Below are positions 15,921-24,850 of a stretch of 35,234 nt of DNA, piece by piece. Position numbers and translations under genes: made by a program. How positions within the stretch are numbered: the first letter of the stretch is position 1; every line of letters starts with the position of its first letter. The stretch is from Bryobacteraceae bacterium (GTDB taxonomy: Bacteria > Acidobacteriota > Terriglobia > Bryobacterales > Bryobacteraceae). The stretch is from the NCBI GenBank assembly GCA_030041495.1, contig JASHNT010000061.1, positions 1-35,234 on the forward strand, in the 5' to 3' direction. The notes under the pieces are model-generated. The model was not told the DNA's origin. It saw nothing but the letters and a program-made list of their open reading frames with translations, and made no database searches.

Positions 15921-17396
15921 ATGACCCGGCGGCAGCTCTTAGTCAGCGCGATCACCGCGGCGAATCTTCGCGATCTTCCGGCTATGGCGCAGGAATCAGC
16001 GGCGGAGGGGGCTGCGCTCAAGCTGGCTCGCGTGGTGGATGGAATCGGCTTCGGGAATCTCACGCCGGTGGCCGTCAAATACTCGAAGATGATTTTGGCG
16101 AGCACGCTCGCGAGCGCGTCGGCGGGTCGAAATCTGGATTCGGTGCGAATCATCCGCGAGCTGGTGAAAGAGAAATCGGGCAAGCGCAGTTCTAGCGTCT
16201 GGTTCGACAATGCGCGGCTGCCCGTCTTAGAAGCCGCGCGGGCGAATGCGATGGCGAGCGACGCGGCGGCGTCGGATGACAGCGACCTGCGCAACGTGGC
16301 TCACATCGGAACGTCGGTCACGGCAGTGGGACTGGCGGCCGCGGAGAGCACGGGCGCATCGGGGCAGGAGCTGCTGGCGGCGATCGTGGCGGGTTATGAA
16401 GCCGCGGGGCGCATCGGGGAAGCGATCCTGGCGAGCTCGGATCCCAGGCAGGCAAGCGGGGCGATCGACGGAAGCATCGGGCGTGGGTTTCATGCATCCG
16501 CGATCGTCGCATTCGGCGGAACGGTGGCAGCAGCGAAGCTGCTTCGCCTGACTCAGGAGCAGCTCGCCAATGCGCTGGGGATCACGGCGACCACGGTGGG
16601 CGGGATCTCGATCAGCTCGAAGACCGCGGCGCGGGAATATCAAGCCGGGAACGCGGTGATCACCGCGGTGAACGCAGTGCTGGCGGCCGCGCGAGGCTAT
16701 ATCGTCAATCCCGACATGATCGAAGCGCCGGGGGGCTTTCTGAATGTGTTCGCGGGCGGGATTCCGAATGCCAAGAGCCTGGAGGGGGAGATTGGCGGCG
16801 ATTACCAGATCTCGCGCTACCTGGCGATCAAGTTGGTGCCCGGCGCGCACGCTCTGCATTGTGCGGTGGAAGCGGCAATCAACGCGGCGAAGGAAATGCC
16901 CGGGACCGCGGATGACGTAGCAAAGATATTGGTCGCGGGTCCGCAAAGCGAGCTTGCGGCTTCCGGCAGTGTGCCCAAGAACGTAGACCAGGCCATCCAC
17001 AGCCTGCCTTACTATCTCGCCTCAGCGGTTGCCGACCGCAACTTCACCTGGTCGAGCGCGGACGCCAAGATGATCGAGCGGCCGGGGATTGCGCGCCTGA
17101 TCGCGTTAGTGGATAAGGACCCGCAGCCGGGCTCGATTCGGTACGAATGGGGCTGGAGCGCGACAGTCACGATCGTTGCGAAATCGGGCGAGAGATATTC
17201 GAGCACGGTGCAAGCTCCGCGAGGCTCCGCGCCGCGGGGGATTGAGTGGGACGATATCGACGCGAAATATCACGCACTTGCGCCGCAATCCGGGCTTCCT
17301 GCTTCGCGCCTGCAACAAACACTTAAGACGATTCACGATTTCGAGAATGTGAAGGACGCAGCGGCGTTCGCGCGCCTCCTCTCGACCGGCCGTTGA
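15921..17396 (+). CDS. MmgE/PrpD family protein with twin-arginine-like N-terminus
   Basis: A 491-residue member of the MmgE/PrpD family (2-methylcitrate dehydratase, cis-aconitate decarboxylase and relatives). Landmarks are LEAARANAMASDAAASDDSDL..HIG near the active-site loop, AAIVAGYEAAGRIGEA, GFHASAIVAFGGTVAAAKLL, LANALGITATTVGGI and the late PYYLASAV block. The N-terminus MTRRQLLVSAITAANLRDLPAMAQ looks like a Tat leader, although Arg and Asp interrupt its hydrophobic part. The usual His-Pro after the acidic loop is His-Ile here. The divergent neighbour acts on carboxylic acids of a related kind, so a shared pathway for a dicarboxylate is plausible but unproven. Confidence 0.85.
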   Translation: MTRRQLLVSAITAANLRDLPAMAQESAAEGAALKLARVVDGIGFGNLTPVAVKYSKMILASTLASASAGRNLDSVRIIRELVKEKSGKRSSSVWFDNARLPVLEAARANAMASDAAASDDSDLRNVAHIGTSVTAVGLAAAESTGASGQELLAAIVAGYEAAGRIGEAILASSDPRQASGAIDGSIGRGFHASAIVAFGGTVAAAKLLRLTQEQLANALGITATTVGGISISSKTAAREYQAGNAVITAVNAVLAAARGYIVNPDMIEAPGGFLNVFAGGIPNAKSLEGEIGGDYQISRYLAIKLVPGAHALHCAVEAAINAAKEMPGTADDVAKILVAGPQSELAASGSVPKNVDQAIHSLPYYLASAVADRNFTWSSADAKMIERPGIARLIALVDKDPQPGSIRYEWGWSATVTIVAKSGERYSSTVQAPRGSAPRGIEWDDIDAKYHALAPQSGLPASRLQQTLKTIHDFENVKDAAAFARLLSTGR

Positions 17397-17416
17397 AGGG
17401 CGTTCGGGAAGCAGCA

Positions 17417-17437
17417 TTGCCCGCTCTGCCGGGGCAA
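17417..17437 (+). other. GC-rich hairpin after the MmgE/PrpD gene
   Basis: TTGCCC (17417-17422) and GGGCAA (17432-17437) form a 6-bp stem with a 9-nt loop about 20 nt after the MmgE/PrpD stop. No T tract follows, so it is at most a weak or factor-dependent terminator. I see no gene in the surrounding gap 17397-17555. Confidence 0.25.
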
Positions 17438-17555
17438 GCTGGAAGTAGAATGAGCCAATGAGCGCTTCCGCCGTCCGCGGTGCATGTGCTCCCGTCAATC
17501 ATTAACCCTCTCAAATTATCTGCTTTATTCGAGGGTATTCAGGGCGAAAGCTTTT

Positions 17556-18185
17556 CTAATCGATTAACCCATTCCTCAACGCGAACCTCACCAGTTCCCC
17601 CGTCGAATGCAGATTAAGCTTCTCCATGATCCGCCCCCGGTGCGCTTCCACCGTGTACACGCTCAAGTTCAGCGCCGTGGCGATCTCTTTATTCGTCTTG
17701 CCTTCGGCGATGTGTTGCAGCACCTCGCGCTCCCGGCTGGTCAGCAGATCCAGGGGATCGGTCACGTGCTTGCGATAATCCGAAAGCACTGCATCGGACA
17801 CCGAAGGACTGATGTAGCCGTCGCCCTTCGCGATCGCCCTCACCGCGGCCACCAGGTCCGCGTCGCCCGAATCTTTCAGCAGGTACCCGCGAGCCCCGGC
17901 ACGCAAAATCTCGCGCACGTAGACCGAGTCCTTGTGCATGCTCAGCGCCAGCACCCGCGTGCGGGGCAGGGAAGTGGCGAGCCTCCGCGTCGCCTCGATC
18001 CCATTCAAATCCGGCATCGCCACATCCATCACCACCACGTCGGGCTTGAGTTTTTCGGCAAGCTCCACGGCTTCGTTGCCATTGCCTGCCTGCCCTACGA
18101 TCTCCATGTCCGGCTGAGCCTCCAGGATCATGCTGAAGCCCTGGCGCACCAGGGCGTGGTCGTCGGCCAACAGAATGCGGATCAA
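17556..18185 (-). CDS. NarL/FixJ-type response regulator
   Basis: A 209-residue regulator: receiver domain with acidic pair Asp8-Asp9, phospho-acceptor Asp54 (VVVMDVAMPDLNG) and Lys in GYLLKDS, then a LuxR-type helix-turn-helix (LTSREREVLQHIAEGKTNKEIATALNLSVYTVEAHRGRIMEKL, about 145-190). Start TTG 18185 is chosen because AAGGAG lies 5 nt upstream, the protein then opens as MIRILLADDH, and it overlaps the kinase stop as TTGA. The frame is open to 18236 but that extension lies inside the kinase. It should be phosphorylated by the adjacent kinase. Target genes are unknown. Confidence 0.92.
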   Translation of the reverse strand: MIRILLADDHALVRQGFSMILEAQPDMEIVGQAGNGNEAVELAEKLKPDVVVMDVAMPDLNGIEATRRLATSLPRTRVLALSMHKDSVYVREILRAGARGYLLKDSGDADLVAAVRAIAKGDGYISPSVSDAVLSDYRKHVTDPLDLLTSREREVLQHIAEGKTNKEIATALNLSVYTVEAHRGRIMEKLNLHSTGELVRFALRNGLID

Positions 18186-19507
18186 GCGAACTCCTTTTCG
18201 GGCTCGGCTGGCTGCGGCTCGGCGAGCGGCGCCCAAACTTCGATCGTCACTCCGGCGCCGGGCTTCGAGTCGATCTTGAGCCCGCCACCGGCGCTGGCGG
18301 CTCTGGCTCGCATGCCCGAGATCCCCATCCCTCCCTTGCGCGCCTCATTGCCGTTTCGCGACGCCACCGCGAAGCCGCGCCCGTTATCGGAAATCGTCAA
18401 ACGCAACGTTCCGTTCTCCGGCCGTAAATGAATCGCGACCCGCGTGGCCTGCGCGTGCCTTGCAATATTGGTCAGAGCCTCCTGCACGATGCGGAACAGA
18501 TGCGTTTCGGTCTGATCCGGCAGGCGGGCGTCAAAAGACGACGTATAGTCCACCTCGATCCGAGTGCGCTCCCGGAACCGTCCCGCCAACCAGCGCAGGC
18601 TGGCGTCGAGCCCAAAGTCGTCCAGGATGGTCGGCCGCAGAAGCTGCGACAGCTCCCGCACGTTGGAAATCGATTGCTCAACCAGCTTGACCGAATCGTC
18701 CAGCCGCGCCTTGTCGGACGGATCGGCAGCCAGCGCGGCCAAGTCGCTCTTGATCGCCGTCAGCGATCCGCCTAGCTCGTCGTGCAGCTCGTGGGCGAAC
18801 CTCCGCGCCACCTCCTCCTGCACCTGCAGCATGCGGAACGAAACCCGGCTCAGCTCGCCCGTCTGCGCTTGCATCTGGCGAAAAACTCGCGCCGCGATCC
18901 GCACCGTGAAGAAGGCGCAGGCCAGCGCCAGGCCTAGAGAAATCGCCACGAGAGCGGAAGATTCCGCCGCCAGCCGGTCGGATTGACGGCTGACTCGCTG
19001 CTCAGCGTCCCAAACTCTGTCGTAGGTCAGGTCCACCAGCGTCGCCACCTTTCCGGTTACGGCTTCGTGCCGCAGGAACAGGTCCCGTGAGGATGCTTCC
19101 TGTGCCTCCGGCCTCTGACCCTGAGGAAAGGCCAGCACGCGCCGGGCTTCCGCCGCAAAATCGTCCGTGGCGCGCCCCAGGCCTTGCCACAACTGGTAAT
19201 CCGGTCCAGACGCCGATTTGTCCACCAGGCGCTGAATCTCGTGGCCGGTTTGATCCAGGTCAGTCAGTACCTGCACCCTATCCACCGGTTGCCCATCGGT
19301 CGAAAGCCCGGTATAGCTGGCGTCAAGCACCCGCTGCTCTTGTTCCACCTCATCCAGCAGATGCGTGATCACCAGTTGATCGGTCACCACCTCGGAGGCG
19401 AAATGCGCGGTGGAGCGCACGTTGTTGGCGCCAATGAACGCCGCCGCGAACAGCAACACGATCACCGCGGTAAAGCCGATCGCCAGTACCCGGATCAGAG
19501 CTCGCAT
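18182..19507 (-). CDS. sensor histidine kinase, NarX/DesK (HisKA_3) type
   Basis: A 441-residue membrane kinase starting at ATG 19507 with GGAGGTAGAAGG upstream. TM1 is at about 5-27, followed by a helical extracytoplasmic sensor of about 155 residues like a four-helix-bundle ligand domain, TM2 at about 183-203, then a linker. The dimerisation box RRFAHELHDELGGSL has phospho-acceptor His242. The catalytic domain has the N-box EALTNIARHAQAT and G-boxes DNGRGF and GMGISGMRARA. It pairs with the response regulator through a 4-nt overlap. The signal is not evident. Confidence 0.92.
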   Translation of the reverse strand: MRALIRVLAIGFTAVIVLLFAAAFIGANNVRSTAHFASEVVTDQLVITHLLDEVEQEQRVLDASYTGLSTDGQPVDRVQVLTDLDQTGHEIQRLVDKSASGPDYQLWQGLGRATDDFAAEARRVLAFPQGQRPEAQEASSRDLFLRHEAVTGKVATLVDLTYDRVWDAEQRVSRQSDRLAAESSALVAISLGLALACAFFTVRIAARVFRQMQAQTGELSRVSFRMLQVQEEVARRFAHELHDELGGSLTAIKSDLAALAADPSDKARLDDSVKLVEQSISNVRELSQLLRPTILDDFGLDASLRWLAGRFRERTRIEVDYTSSFDARLPDQTETHLFRIVQEALTNIARHAQATRVAIHLRPENGTLRLTISDNGRGFAVASRNGNEARKGGMGISGMRARAASAGGGLKIDSKPGAGVTIEVWAPLAEPQPAEPEKEFA

Positions 19508-19634
19508 GTGCCTTCTACCTCCACACTAATGGTTTTTCATGAATAAATGCACACGAGCAATAGCCCACGAAAGTGGTATCTACTCACTTCGGGACGGGAT
19601 CGTCAGTTTACGGCCGCGCGCTGCATGATGGATT

Positions 19635-19664
19635 TGTGAGGTTCGGGAAGAGACAGTCCTCACA
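19635..19664. promoter_or_regulatory. inverted repeat upstream of the small secreted protein
   Basis: TGTGAGG (19635-19641) and CCTCACA (19658-19664) form a perfect 7-bp inverted repeat with a 16-nt loop, ending 18 nt before the ATG at 19683 and just before its AGAAGGAG ribosome site. It could be an operator, possibly of the divergent two-component system, or a leader hairpin. Confidence 0.35.
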
Positions 19665-19682
19665 GCCTTAGAAGGAGTACAC

Positions 19683-19898
19683 ATGAAAAAGATTATATTG
19701 GGCGCGATCGTGGCGGCAGGAGTTATTTTCGCTCAGTCGAGCAGCACTGCGTCCTCGAACTCCAACGCCAAGTCCGGCACTTCCGCGACCAAGTCCAAAG
19801 CGCAGGTCAAGCGGCATACCAAAAAGTCCAGCAAGACGGCCGCGGCGACCAAGTCTGCTAGCAGCAATTCCAGTTCGAGCAAGGCTCCGGCGAAATAA
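19683..19898 (+). CDS. small secreted Ser/Lys/Ala-rich protein
   Basis: A 71-residue protein from ATG 19683 with a strong AGAAGGAG ribosome site. The signal peptide MKKIILGAIVAAGVIFAQ is followed by a low-complexity mature part of about 53 residues made almost only of Ser, Ala, Lys and Thr (QVKRHTKKSSKTAAATKSAS). It has no Cys and no predicted fold. The protein would be a very basic, disordered periplasmic or secreted peptide. A clear terminator follows 35 nt after the stop, so it is a single-gene unit, divergent from the sensor kinase 175 bp away. The function is unknown. Confidence 0.75.
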   Translation: MKKIILGAIVAAGVIFAQSSSTASSNSNAKSGTSATKSKAQVKRHTKKSSKTAAATKSASSNSSSSKAPAK

Positions 19899-19933
19899 CC
19901 GGCGAAGTAAGCAATAGCTCGATCGTGTGACTT

Positions 19934-19976
19934 CTGGGGCCGGGCCGCGGCAGTGCGGCCTTCGCCCCAGGTTTTT
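19934..19976 (+). terminator. rho-independent terminator of the small secreted protein gene
   Basis: CTGGGGC (19934-19940) pairs with GCCCCAG (19964-19970), with an inner GGCCGC/GCGGCC pairing, followed directly by GTTTTT (19971-19976). Confidence 0.8.
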
Positions 19977-19983
19977 ATTCCTC

Positions 19984-21747
19984 CTAAGGGTCCACCCGGA
20001 TCAGTCCCATCATTCCCCCATCCTCGTGCTCGAGCAGATGGCAATGATAGACGAATGTGCCGATTGTATTCGGATCGCGAAAATTCATGCGCAGCCGGAC
20101 GCTCGGATACTGCAAAGCTCTGTCCGTAAGGTAGGGAACGTCGACCGTGTCGCGAAGGAACGGTTCGTTCACCTTCACTCCCATGTAATCCAGCAGCATG
20201 AAATGGAGCTGGTGGATGTGAAACGCGTGCAGCTCATTGGAAGGGTTTTCGACGAGGAAGGGTTTTCGACGATCCAGTCTTCCACCGTGCCCTGCTAGGC
20301 AACGATGTTGGGAACGCCGGAGTGGGGATCGAATACCCGCGGCTTCTGGCCCTCCACCATGAGGTAGAACTCAGCCGGACTATTGGGATCGCCGGGATTC
20401 AGCACCTTTCGGAGAAGTACAGCCGGCGCGTGCGCACCGGAGTCACGTTGCCCAGCCACGGCAGACTGGACGCTGGCAACGGCTTCGGCGACGAAGTTAG
20501 TCTCGACCGTGGCTCCGCTGCATCCTCCGAAGCCGTGATCGCCGCCGTCGTGCGATTGGGGTCGTTTTCGCCGCCCGGTCCTGTGTCGACGGTGCGAGTC
20601 ACTAATAATCCTGTAATTCCTTTCGGCGGTCCGTTCACAATGAACTCGACGCGAGCGTCCGGCGGCACTCCCAGGTGGTCCTGCCCACTAACGAAATCCC
20701 TCGGCGCCCCGTCCGTGTTCAGCGGTATTCCGTCCAGCCCGAGTAAGCCGAGTGGCTGCGGCGCGCGATCGAACAGCACCGCCGGATTCAGGTACGTGAT
20801 CGCCGACGCGTTCAGCACCCTCCATAGTTGCCTCTCGCCCGGCCTCACCTGGATTCGCTCCGGCGGATAGTCGGGGTACGGTACCGGAACGAAGTTGATC
20901 GGAAGATCCTTGGCCGGCTTGCCGAATCCGATGCCGTTGTTGGCGGCGTCCCCGTCGCGGCCGATCAGCATCTTCGGCAGCACCGGTTCGAACTTCGATG
21001 GCGGCGCGTTCGGGTTCAGCAGGTTCTGGTCGCGAACCACCAGCACTCGCTCCGGCAGTCCCGCCACGGCCGAGTCAGCGCTCAATCCCTGCCACAATCA
21101 GAGCGCCGGAAGCTCCGCCTAAAACCTGGGCCTTCGTGAATCCATGAATGTGGAGGTGGTACCAATACAAACCCGGCGGTTGATTCTCAGAAATCTTGAA
21201 GCGGTACTCGAACGGGCGATCTCCCGGGTCGATCAATGTGCTGAGGACTGTCGTCTTGATGACAGACCGGGGGAACCGTCAGCCCGTGAACGTGCAGATT
21301 GGTGGAAGCCAGCGTCATCGCGCCGCTCGTGCATGCGTGGCCGGTTTTTCCCGCGTGTATCTGCTCGTGGCCCATGGCCGGTGCGCCTCCGGCGCTGCCC
21401 GTCAACTCATTCTTCAAGTGCAGGATTAAGAGATCGCCGGGGTCCAGACGCAAATTGGGAGATTCGTGGCCGCTCGAGTCGAGGTAGCAGTAACGAGTCG
21501 AGCCATCCGGCTCGGCATAACTGCGGACCGTAAGGTCGACCTTGAGCACTCCATCGCGGCTCCGCAAGTCCACCGGCTCGGGAACCGCGCTTCCGGTCCG
21601 CGGCCGAAGTCACGGGTCTTTGCTCTGCCTTTCAGGACTCTGCTTGCCGGCGGTCTGCTGCTCCGCGCCCGGTTTTTCCGCGGCGACGCTGCCATGCCAT
21701 TGCGATAGAACCAAGCCGGCCAGGCCGGCCCAAACAAATTTGCTCAT
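19984..21747 (-). pseudogene. multicopper oxidase pseudogene with multiple stops and frameshifts
   Basis: Joined across frames, this is a complete exported multicopper oxidase of about 585 residues starting at ATG 21747 (MSKFVWAGLAGLVLSQW signal). All four copper motifs can be recovered in order: TNLHVHG, WYHLHIHG, HAFHIHQLHF and HCHLLEHEDGGMM. Lesions read directly are an in-frame TGA at 21612-21610 (codon 46), a one-base frameshift near 21250, a second frameshift near 21075, a third near 20405 (FSER then VLNPGDP in another frame), an in-frame TAG at 20297-20295 where CAG is expected (IVA-stop-QGTVEDW), and a 17-bp tandem duplication at 20239-20272. Six independent lesions make sequencing error an unlikely sole cause. 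Copper oxidation or tolerance would have been the ancestral role. Confidence 0.88.
20239..20272 (-). repeat. 17-bp tandem duplication inside the multicopper oxidase pseudogene
   Basis: TCGTCGAAAACCCTTCC (minus strand) occurs twice with no spacer. Removing one copy restores the frame VENPSNELHAFHIHQLHF into the third copper-site motif, so the duplication itself is a frameshift lesion. Confidence 0.9.
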
Positions 21748-21805
21748 GAATGTTCCGGTTGAAACACCGGGGCCGGAATCGTCCCGGCCCCGATGAGCAG
21801 CGTGC

Positions 21806-21964
21806 TTAGCGGTAATCTTTTACCTGTCCGGGAGCGAAGTTGAACAGATCGAAGAGATCGCTGATCGCCGGACTGTTCAGCGGCACGTAAGGGTTGGCAA
21901 AATCACTGACCGGGTTCGGAAAAGACCACCGGAAAGCGCGTGAGGCAACTTTTGCAAGTGACAT
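21806..21964 (-). pseudogene. 52-codon remnant resembling the C-terminus of an alkaline-phosphatase-family phosphoesterase
   Basis: A short frame from ATG 21964 to TAA 21806-21808, preceded by a good AAGGAGGAG ribosome site. The second half, FANPYVPLNSPAISDLFDLF, resembles the extreme C-terminus of alkaline-phosphatase-family or phospholipase C-type phosphoesterases, as I recall their endings. The catalytic body of such an enzyme (several hundred residues) is absent upstream. It lies 58 nt before the decayed multicopper oxidase on the same strand, so both may be relics of one operon. A genuine small peptide cannot be excluded because the ribosome site is intact. Confidence 0.45.
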
Positions 21965-22147
21965 GCTCCTCCTTGTGCCGCGTGTCTTCGATCAACGCAG
22001 ACTAATCTTCTTACCAGCCCCGTGTTGCAAGTCGCGGAACCGCCGGTTAAATTCGCAGCAAAGTTGTGTAACAGGAATCCGTGTCACTGATTTCGGGCCA
22101 CCGTTCGTCTGCCGTTTGATGGAAGCTCGCCCGATGCACCGGCGTTG

Positions 22148-22153
22148 TACCCT
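22148..22153 (+). promoter_or_regulatory. candidate -10 box for the cation diffusion facilitator gene
   Basis: TACCCT ends 6 nt before ATG 22160, with no Shine-Dalgarno between them, suggesting a leaderless message. The gap 21965-22159 holds no other visible element. Confidence 0.35.
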
Positions 22154-22159
22154 CAAAGC

Positions 22160-23080
22160 ATGGCCGCTACCGAAAGGCTGGCTGCGCGAGTCGCCTTGAT
22201 TGGAGTGGCGGCCAGTGTAGCTCTTGCGGTCATCAAGGTCGCCGTCGGTTTGGCCGGCAACTCGGTTGCGGTGGTTTCGGACGGAATGGAGTCCGCTGCG
22301 GACATCGTTACCTCCAGCCTCGTGTGGCTCGGATTGTGGATCGCCTCCAAGCCGGCCGATCGTGACCACCCCTATGGCCACGGCCGCTTTGAAATCCTTG
22401 CAGGTCTTGGCGTCGGCACGCTGCTCGCCGCCGTGGGAGCGGGCATCTGTGTCGGCTCAGTAGTGCAGCTTAACGATAAGCACGTGCCGGATCTGTTCGC
22501 GGCTTATGCGTCAGGCCTCTCCATTGCCGTGCACGGCATGTTCGCCGCAGTAAAGATGCGCGTTGGCAGGCGCGTCCAGAGCACGGCGCTCACCGCGGAC
22601 GCCTGGCACGACGCCGTGGACGTACTATCCGGGTGCGTCGCGATCAGTGCCGTGTTCCTCGCCGTTTTTGTGTCCGGAATGAGCGCGGCGGATCACTACG
22701 GAGGCTTCGTCATCGGCTTGATCGTCATCTTCTTGGGCGTGAGGGTAGCGCGTGAAACCGCCCTACAGTTGACCGATCAGATGCCTGACGACGAGCAGAT
22801 GCAGCAGATCCGGTCCTCCGCCATGCGTGTCCCCGGCGCGCTGGCGATTGAAAAATGCTTCGCCCGCAAAACCGGTCTTCGCTATCACGTGGACCTGCAT
22901 CTCGAGGTCGATCCCTATTTGACCGTGCTCGAATCGCACCAGATCGCCCACGAAGTTCAGCTCCGCGTGAAGACCGATCTGGGTTGGGTCGCCGACGTTT
23001 TGGTGCATGTCGAACCCCACGGAGCCCGCTTGCCCGAGGCGCGGCCCCCCGCCAAACTGAAGCGCCCCGCCGGGGGCTAA
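22160..23080 (+). CDS. cation diffusion facilitator family transporter
   Basis: A 306-residue inner-membrane metal/proton antiporter. Six membrane helices span about residues 10-200, followed by a cytoplasmic ferredoxin-like domain (about 205-290). The transport-site residues are in VSDGMESAADIV (Asp41, Glu44, Asp48) and in ADAWHDAVD (His150, Asp154); Glu44 takes the place usually held by Asp or His. The loop KPADRDHPYGHGRFE after helix II is a family signature. Substrate is likely Zn, Fe, Co or Mn. Start ATG 22160 is preferred over TTG 22145 because MAATERLAARVALIG is a typical opening. Confidence 0.9.
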   Translation: MAATERLAARVALIGVAASVALAVIKVAVGLAGNSVAVVSDGMESAADIVTSSLVWLGLWIASKPADRDHPYGHGRFEILAGLGVGTLLAAVGAGICVGSVVQLNDKHVPDLFAAYASGLSIAVHGMFAAVKMRVGRRVQSTALTADAWHDAVDVLSGCVAISAVFLAVFVSGMSAADHYGGFVIGLIVIFLGVRVARETALQLTDQMPDDEQMQQIRSSAMRVPGALAIEKCFARKTGLRYHVDLHLEVDPYLTVLESHQIAHEVQLRVKTDLGWVADVLVHVEPHGARLPEARPPAKLKRPAGG

Positions 23081-23106
23081 CCCTGCCGGAAGCCAGCGTT
23101 GACCGC

Positions 23107-23112
23107 TACACT
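23107..23112 (+). promoter_or_regulatory. candidate -10 box for polX
   Basis: TACACT ends 10 nt before the polX ATG at 23123. No ribosome site lies between them. Confidence 0.3.
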
Positions 23113-23122
23113 CATTGCATAG

Positions 23123-24850
23123 ATGGAAAATCGCGAGATCGCCGTTCTTCTTTCTGAAACCGCCGACCTTATGGAGATCGCCGGCGAGGATTCCTTCCGC
23201 ATCCGCAGTTACCGCAACGCCGCTTCCACCATCGAGAGCTATCCCGAATCCGTCTCGGCCATTCTGAAAGACCCTGAAAAACAAATCACAGATATTCCCG
23301 GCATCGGCAAAGGCATCGCCGCCGTGCTCGCGGAAATCGAGCAGCGCGGCACCTTCGAGCGCCGCGAAGAGATGCTCGAGAAATATCCGCCTACCGCGCT
23401 TGAGCTGCTGAAGATCCAAGGCCTCGGGCCGAAAAGCATCCGCACCATCTGGGACGTCTATCGCGTCTCCACCATCGATGGGCTGGAGAAGCTCTGCCAG
23501 GAGCACAAACTTCAGGAGCTGCCGCGCATGGGCGCCAAGCTCGAAGAAAAAGTGCTGCGCTCCATCGCCGGTTATCGCCAGCGTGCGGGCCGCTTCTTGT
23601 TGAGCTTCGCGCAAGGTGTCGCCGACGAGCTCACGGAGTATCTCGCGGCCGTCGATGGCGTCGAAAAAGTCACTCCCGCCGGCAGCCTACGCCGTGGCAA
23701 GGAAACCGTCGGCGATTTAGACCTGCTGGTCACCGGCCCGGGCTCGGAAGCCGCCCTCGATCGCTTCGTGAAGCATCCCAAGGTGCATGAGGTGCTCGGC
23801 CGCGGCGTCAACAAGGCCAGCGTGAAGTTCGGCATGGAAGGCTTGCAGGTTGACCTGCGCGCTTTACCTCGCGAGAGCTACGGCGCGGGCTTGCAATATT
23901 TCACGGGCAGCAAGGAGCATAGTGTGGCCCTGCGAGCTCGCGCGCAGAAGATGGGTCTCACTCTGAACGAATACGCGCTCGCGCGCATCGACTCGAAAGA
24001 GCCGGTGGCGCGCGAAACCGAAAAGGAGATCTATCAGGCCCTCGGCCTTCCCTGGATCCCTCCGGAGCTGCGCGAAAATCAGGGCGAGATTGAAGCCGCC
24101 GAAGCCGGCAAGCTGCCCAAGCTGGTCGGGCTCCGCGATATTCGCGGCGACCTCCACATGCACACCCGCGATAGCGATGGCCGCGCCACTCTGGAGGAAA
24201 TGGCGGAGGCCGCCCGCGCGCTGGGCTACGAATACGTCGCCATCACCGATCATTCCAAGGCTCTCGCCATGGCCAACGGCATGGATGAGAAGCGCGCGGT
24301 CGATTTCGCCCATCGCGTCCGTGCGATGGATCAGCGCGGTCTCGGCTTGCGCGTGTTCTCCGGTGTCGAATGCGACATCCGCCGCGACGGCGTCATGGAC
24401 CTGGAAAACGACGCCCTCGGCGAGCTCGACCTGGTCATCGGCAGCGTCCACAGCTACATGAACCAGGAATCGGGCGAAATGACGGATCGTCTGCTGCGCG
24501 CGCTGGAATGCCCCCATCTGCGCGTCCTGGGCCATCCCACCGGAAGGGTGCTGCTCCATCGCGATCCTTTTCCGTTCGATTTCGACGCCGTCGCCGCGGA
24601 AGCCGCGCGCAAAAACGTCTATCTCGAGATCAACGCCAGCCCGGAGCGGCTCGACTTGACAGCCTTTCTGATTCGCGCCGCCAAGGCAAAAGGTTGCAAG
24701 TTCGCCATCGACACCGACGCGCATCATCCCAAGCACCTCGCCAACATGCGCTATGGTGTTTCCATGGCGCGTCGCGGATGGCTGGAGGCCTCCGATATTC
24801 TGAACACCCTCCCCGCGGTCCAATTCGCGCGCGCAATTCACGCCAAATGA
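23123..24850 (+). CDS. polX: DNA polymerase/3'-5' exonuclease PolX
   Basis: A 575-residue bacterial family X polymerase. It has an N-terminal helix-hairpin-helix 8-kDa-like domain ([46 protein letters not shown]), the nucleotidyltransferase palm with [17 protein letters not shown] (Asp198, Asp200) and the third acid in LQVDLRAL. The fused C-terminal PHP phosphoesterase starts near [19 protein letters not shown] and continues through [28 protein letters not shown] and IDTDAHHP, all metal-ligand motifs. It should act in cytoplasmic DNA gap repair. The stop overlaps the next ATG by ATGA, so it is coupled to the Nudix gene. Confidence 0.95.
   Translation: MENREIAVLLSETADLMEIAGEDSFRIRSYRNAASTIESYPESVSAILKDPEKQITDIPGIGKGIAAVLAEIEQRGTFERREEMLEKYPPTALELLKIQGLGPKSIRTIWDVYRVSTIDGLEKLCQEHKLQELPRMGAKLEEKVLRSIAGYRQRAGRFLLSFAQGVADELTEYLAAVDGVEKVTPAGSLRRGKETVGDLDLLVTGPGSEAALDRFVKHPKVHEVLGRGVNKASVKFGMEGLQVDLRALPRESYGAGLQYFTGSKEHSVALRARAQKMGLTLNEYALARIDSKEPVARETEKEIYQALGLPWIPPELRENQGEIEAAEAGKLPKLVGLRDIRGDLHMHTRDSDGRATLEEMAEAARALGYEYVAITDHSKALAMANGMDEKRAVDFAHRVRAMDQRGLGLRVFSGVECDIRRDGVMDLENDALGELDLVIGSVHSYMNQESGEMTDRLLRALECPHLRVLGHPTGRVLLHRDPFPFDFDAVAAEAARKNVYLEINASPERLDLTAFLIRAAKAKGCKFAIDTDAHHPKHLANMRYGVSMARRGWLEASDILNTLPAVQFARAIHAK

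Noticed and set aside
17459-17506. 15-codon frame after a TAGAAT box (17445-17450) downstream of the MmgE/PrpD gene
   Set aside because: Too short to judge, with no composition or context signal that it is translated.
23864-24841. 325-codon minus-strand frame opposite polX
   Set aside because: PolX is complete with all polymerase and PHP motifs on the plus strand; the antisense frame shows no domain.
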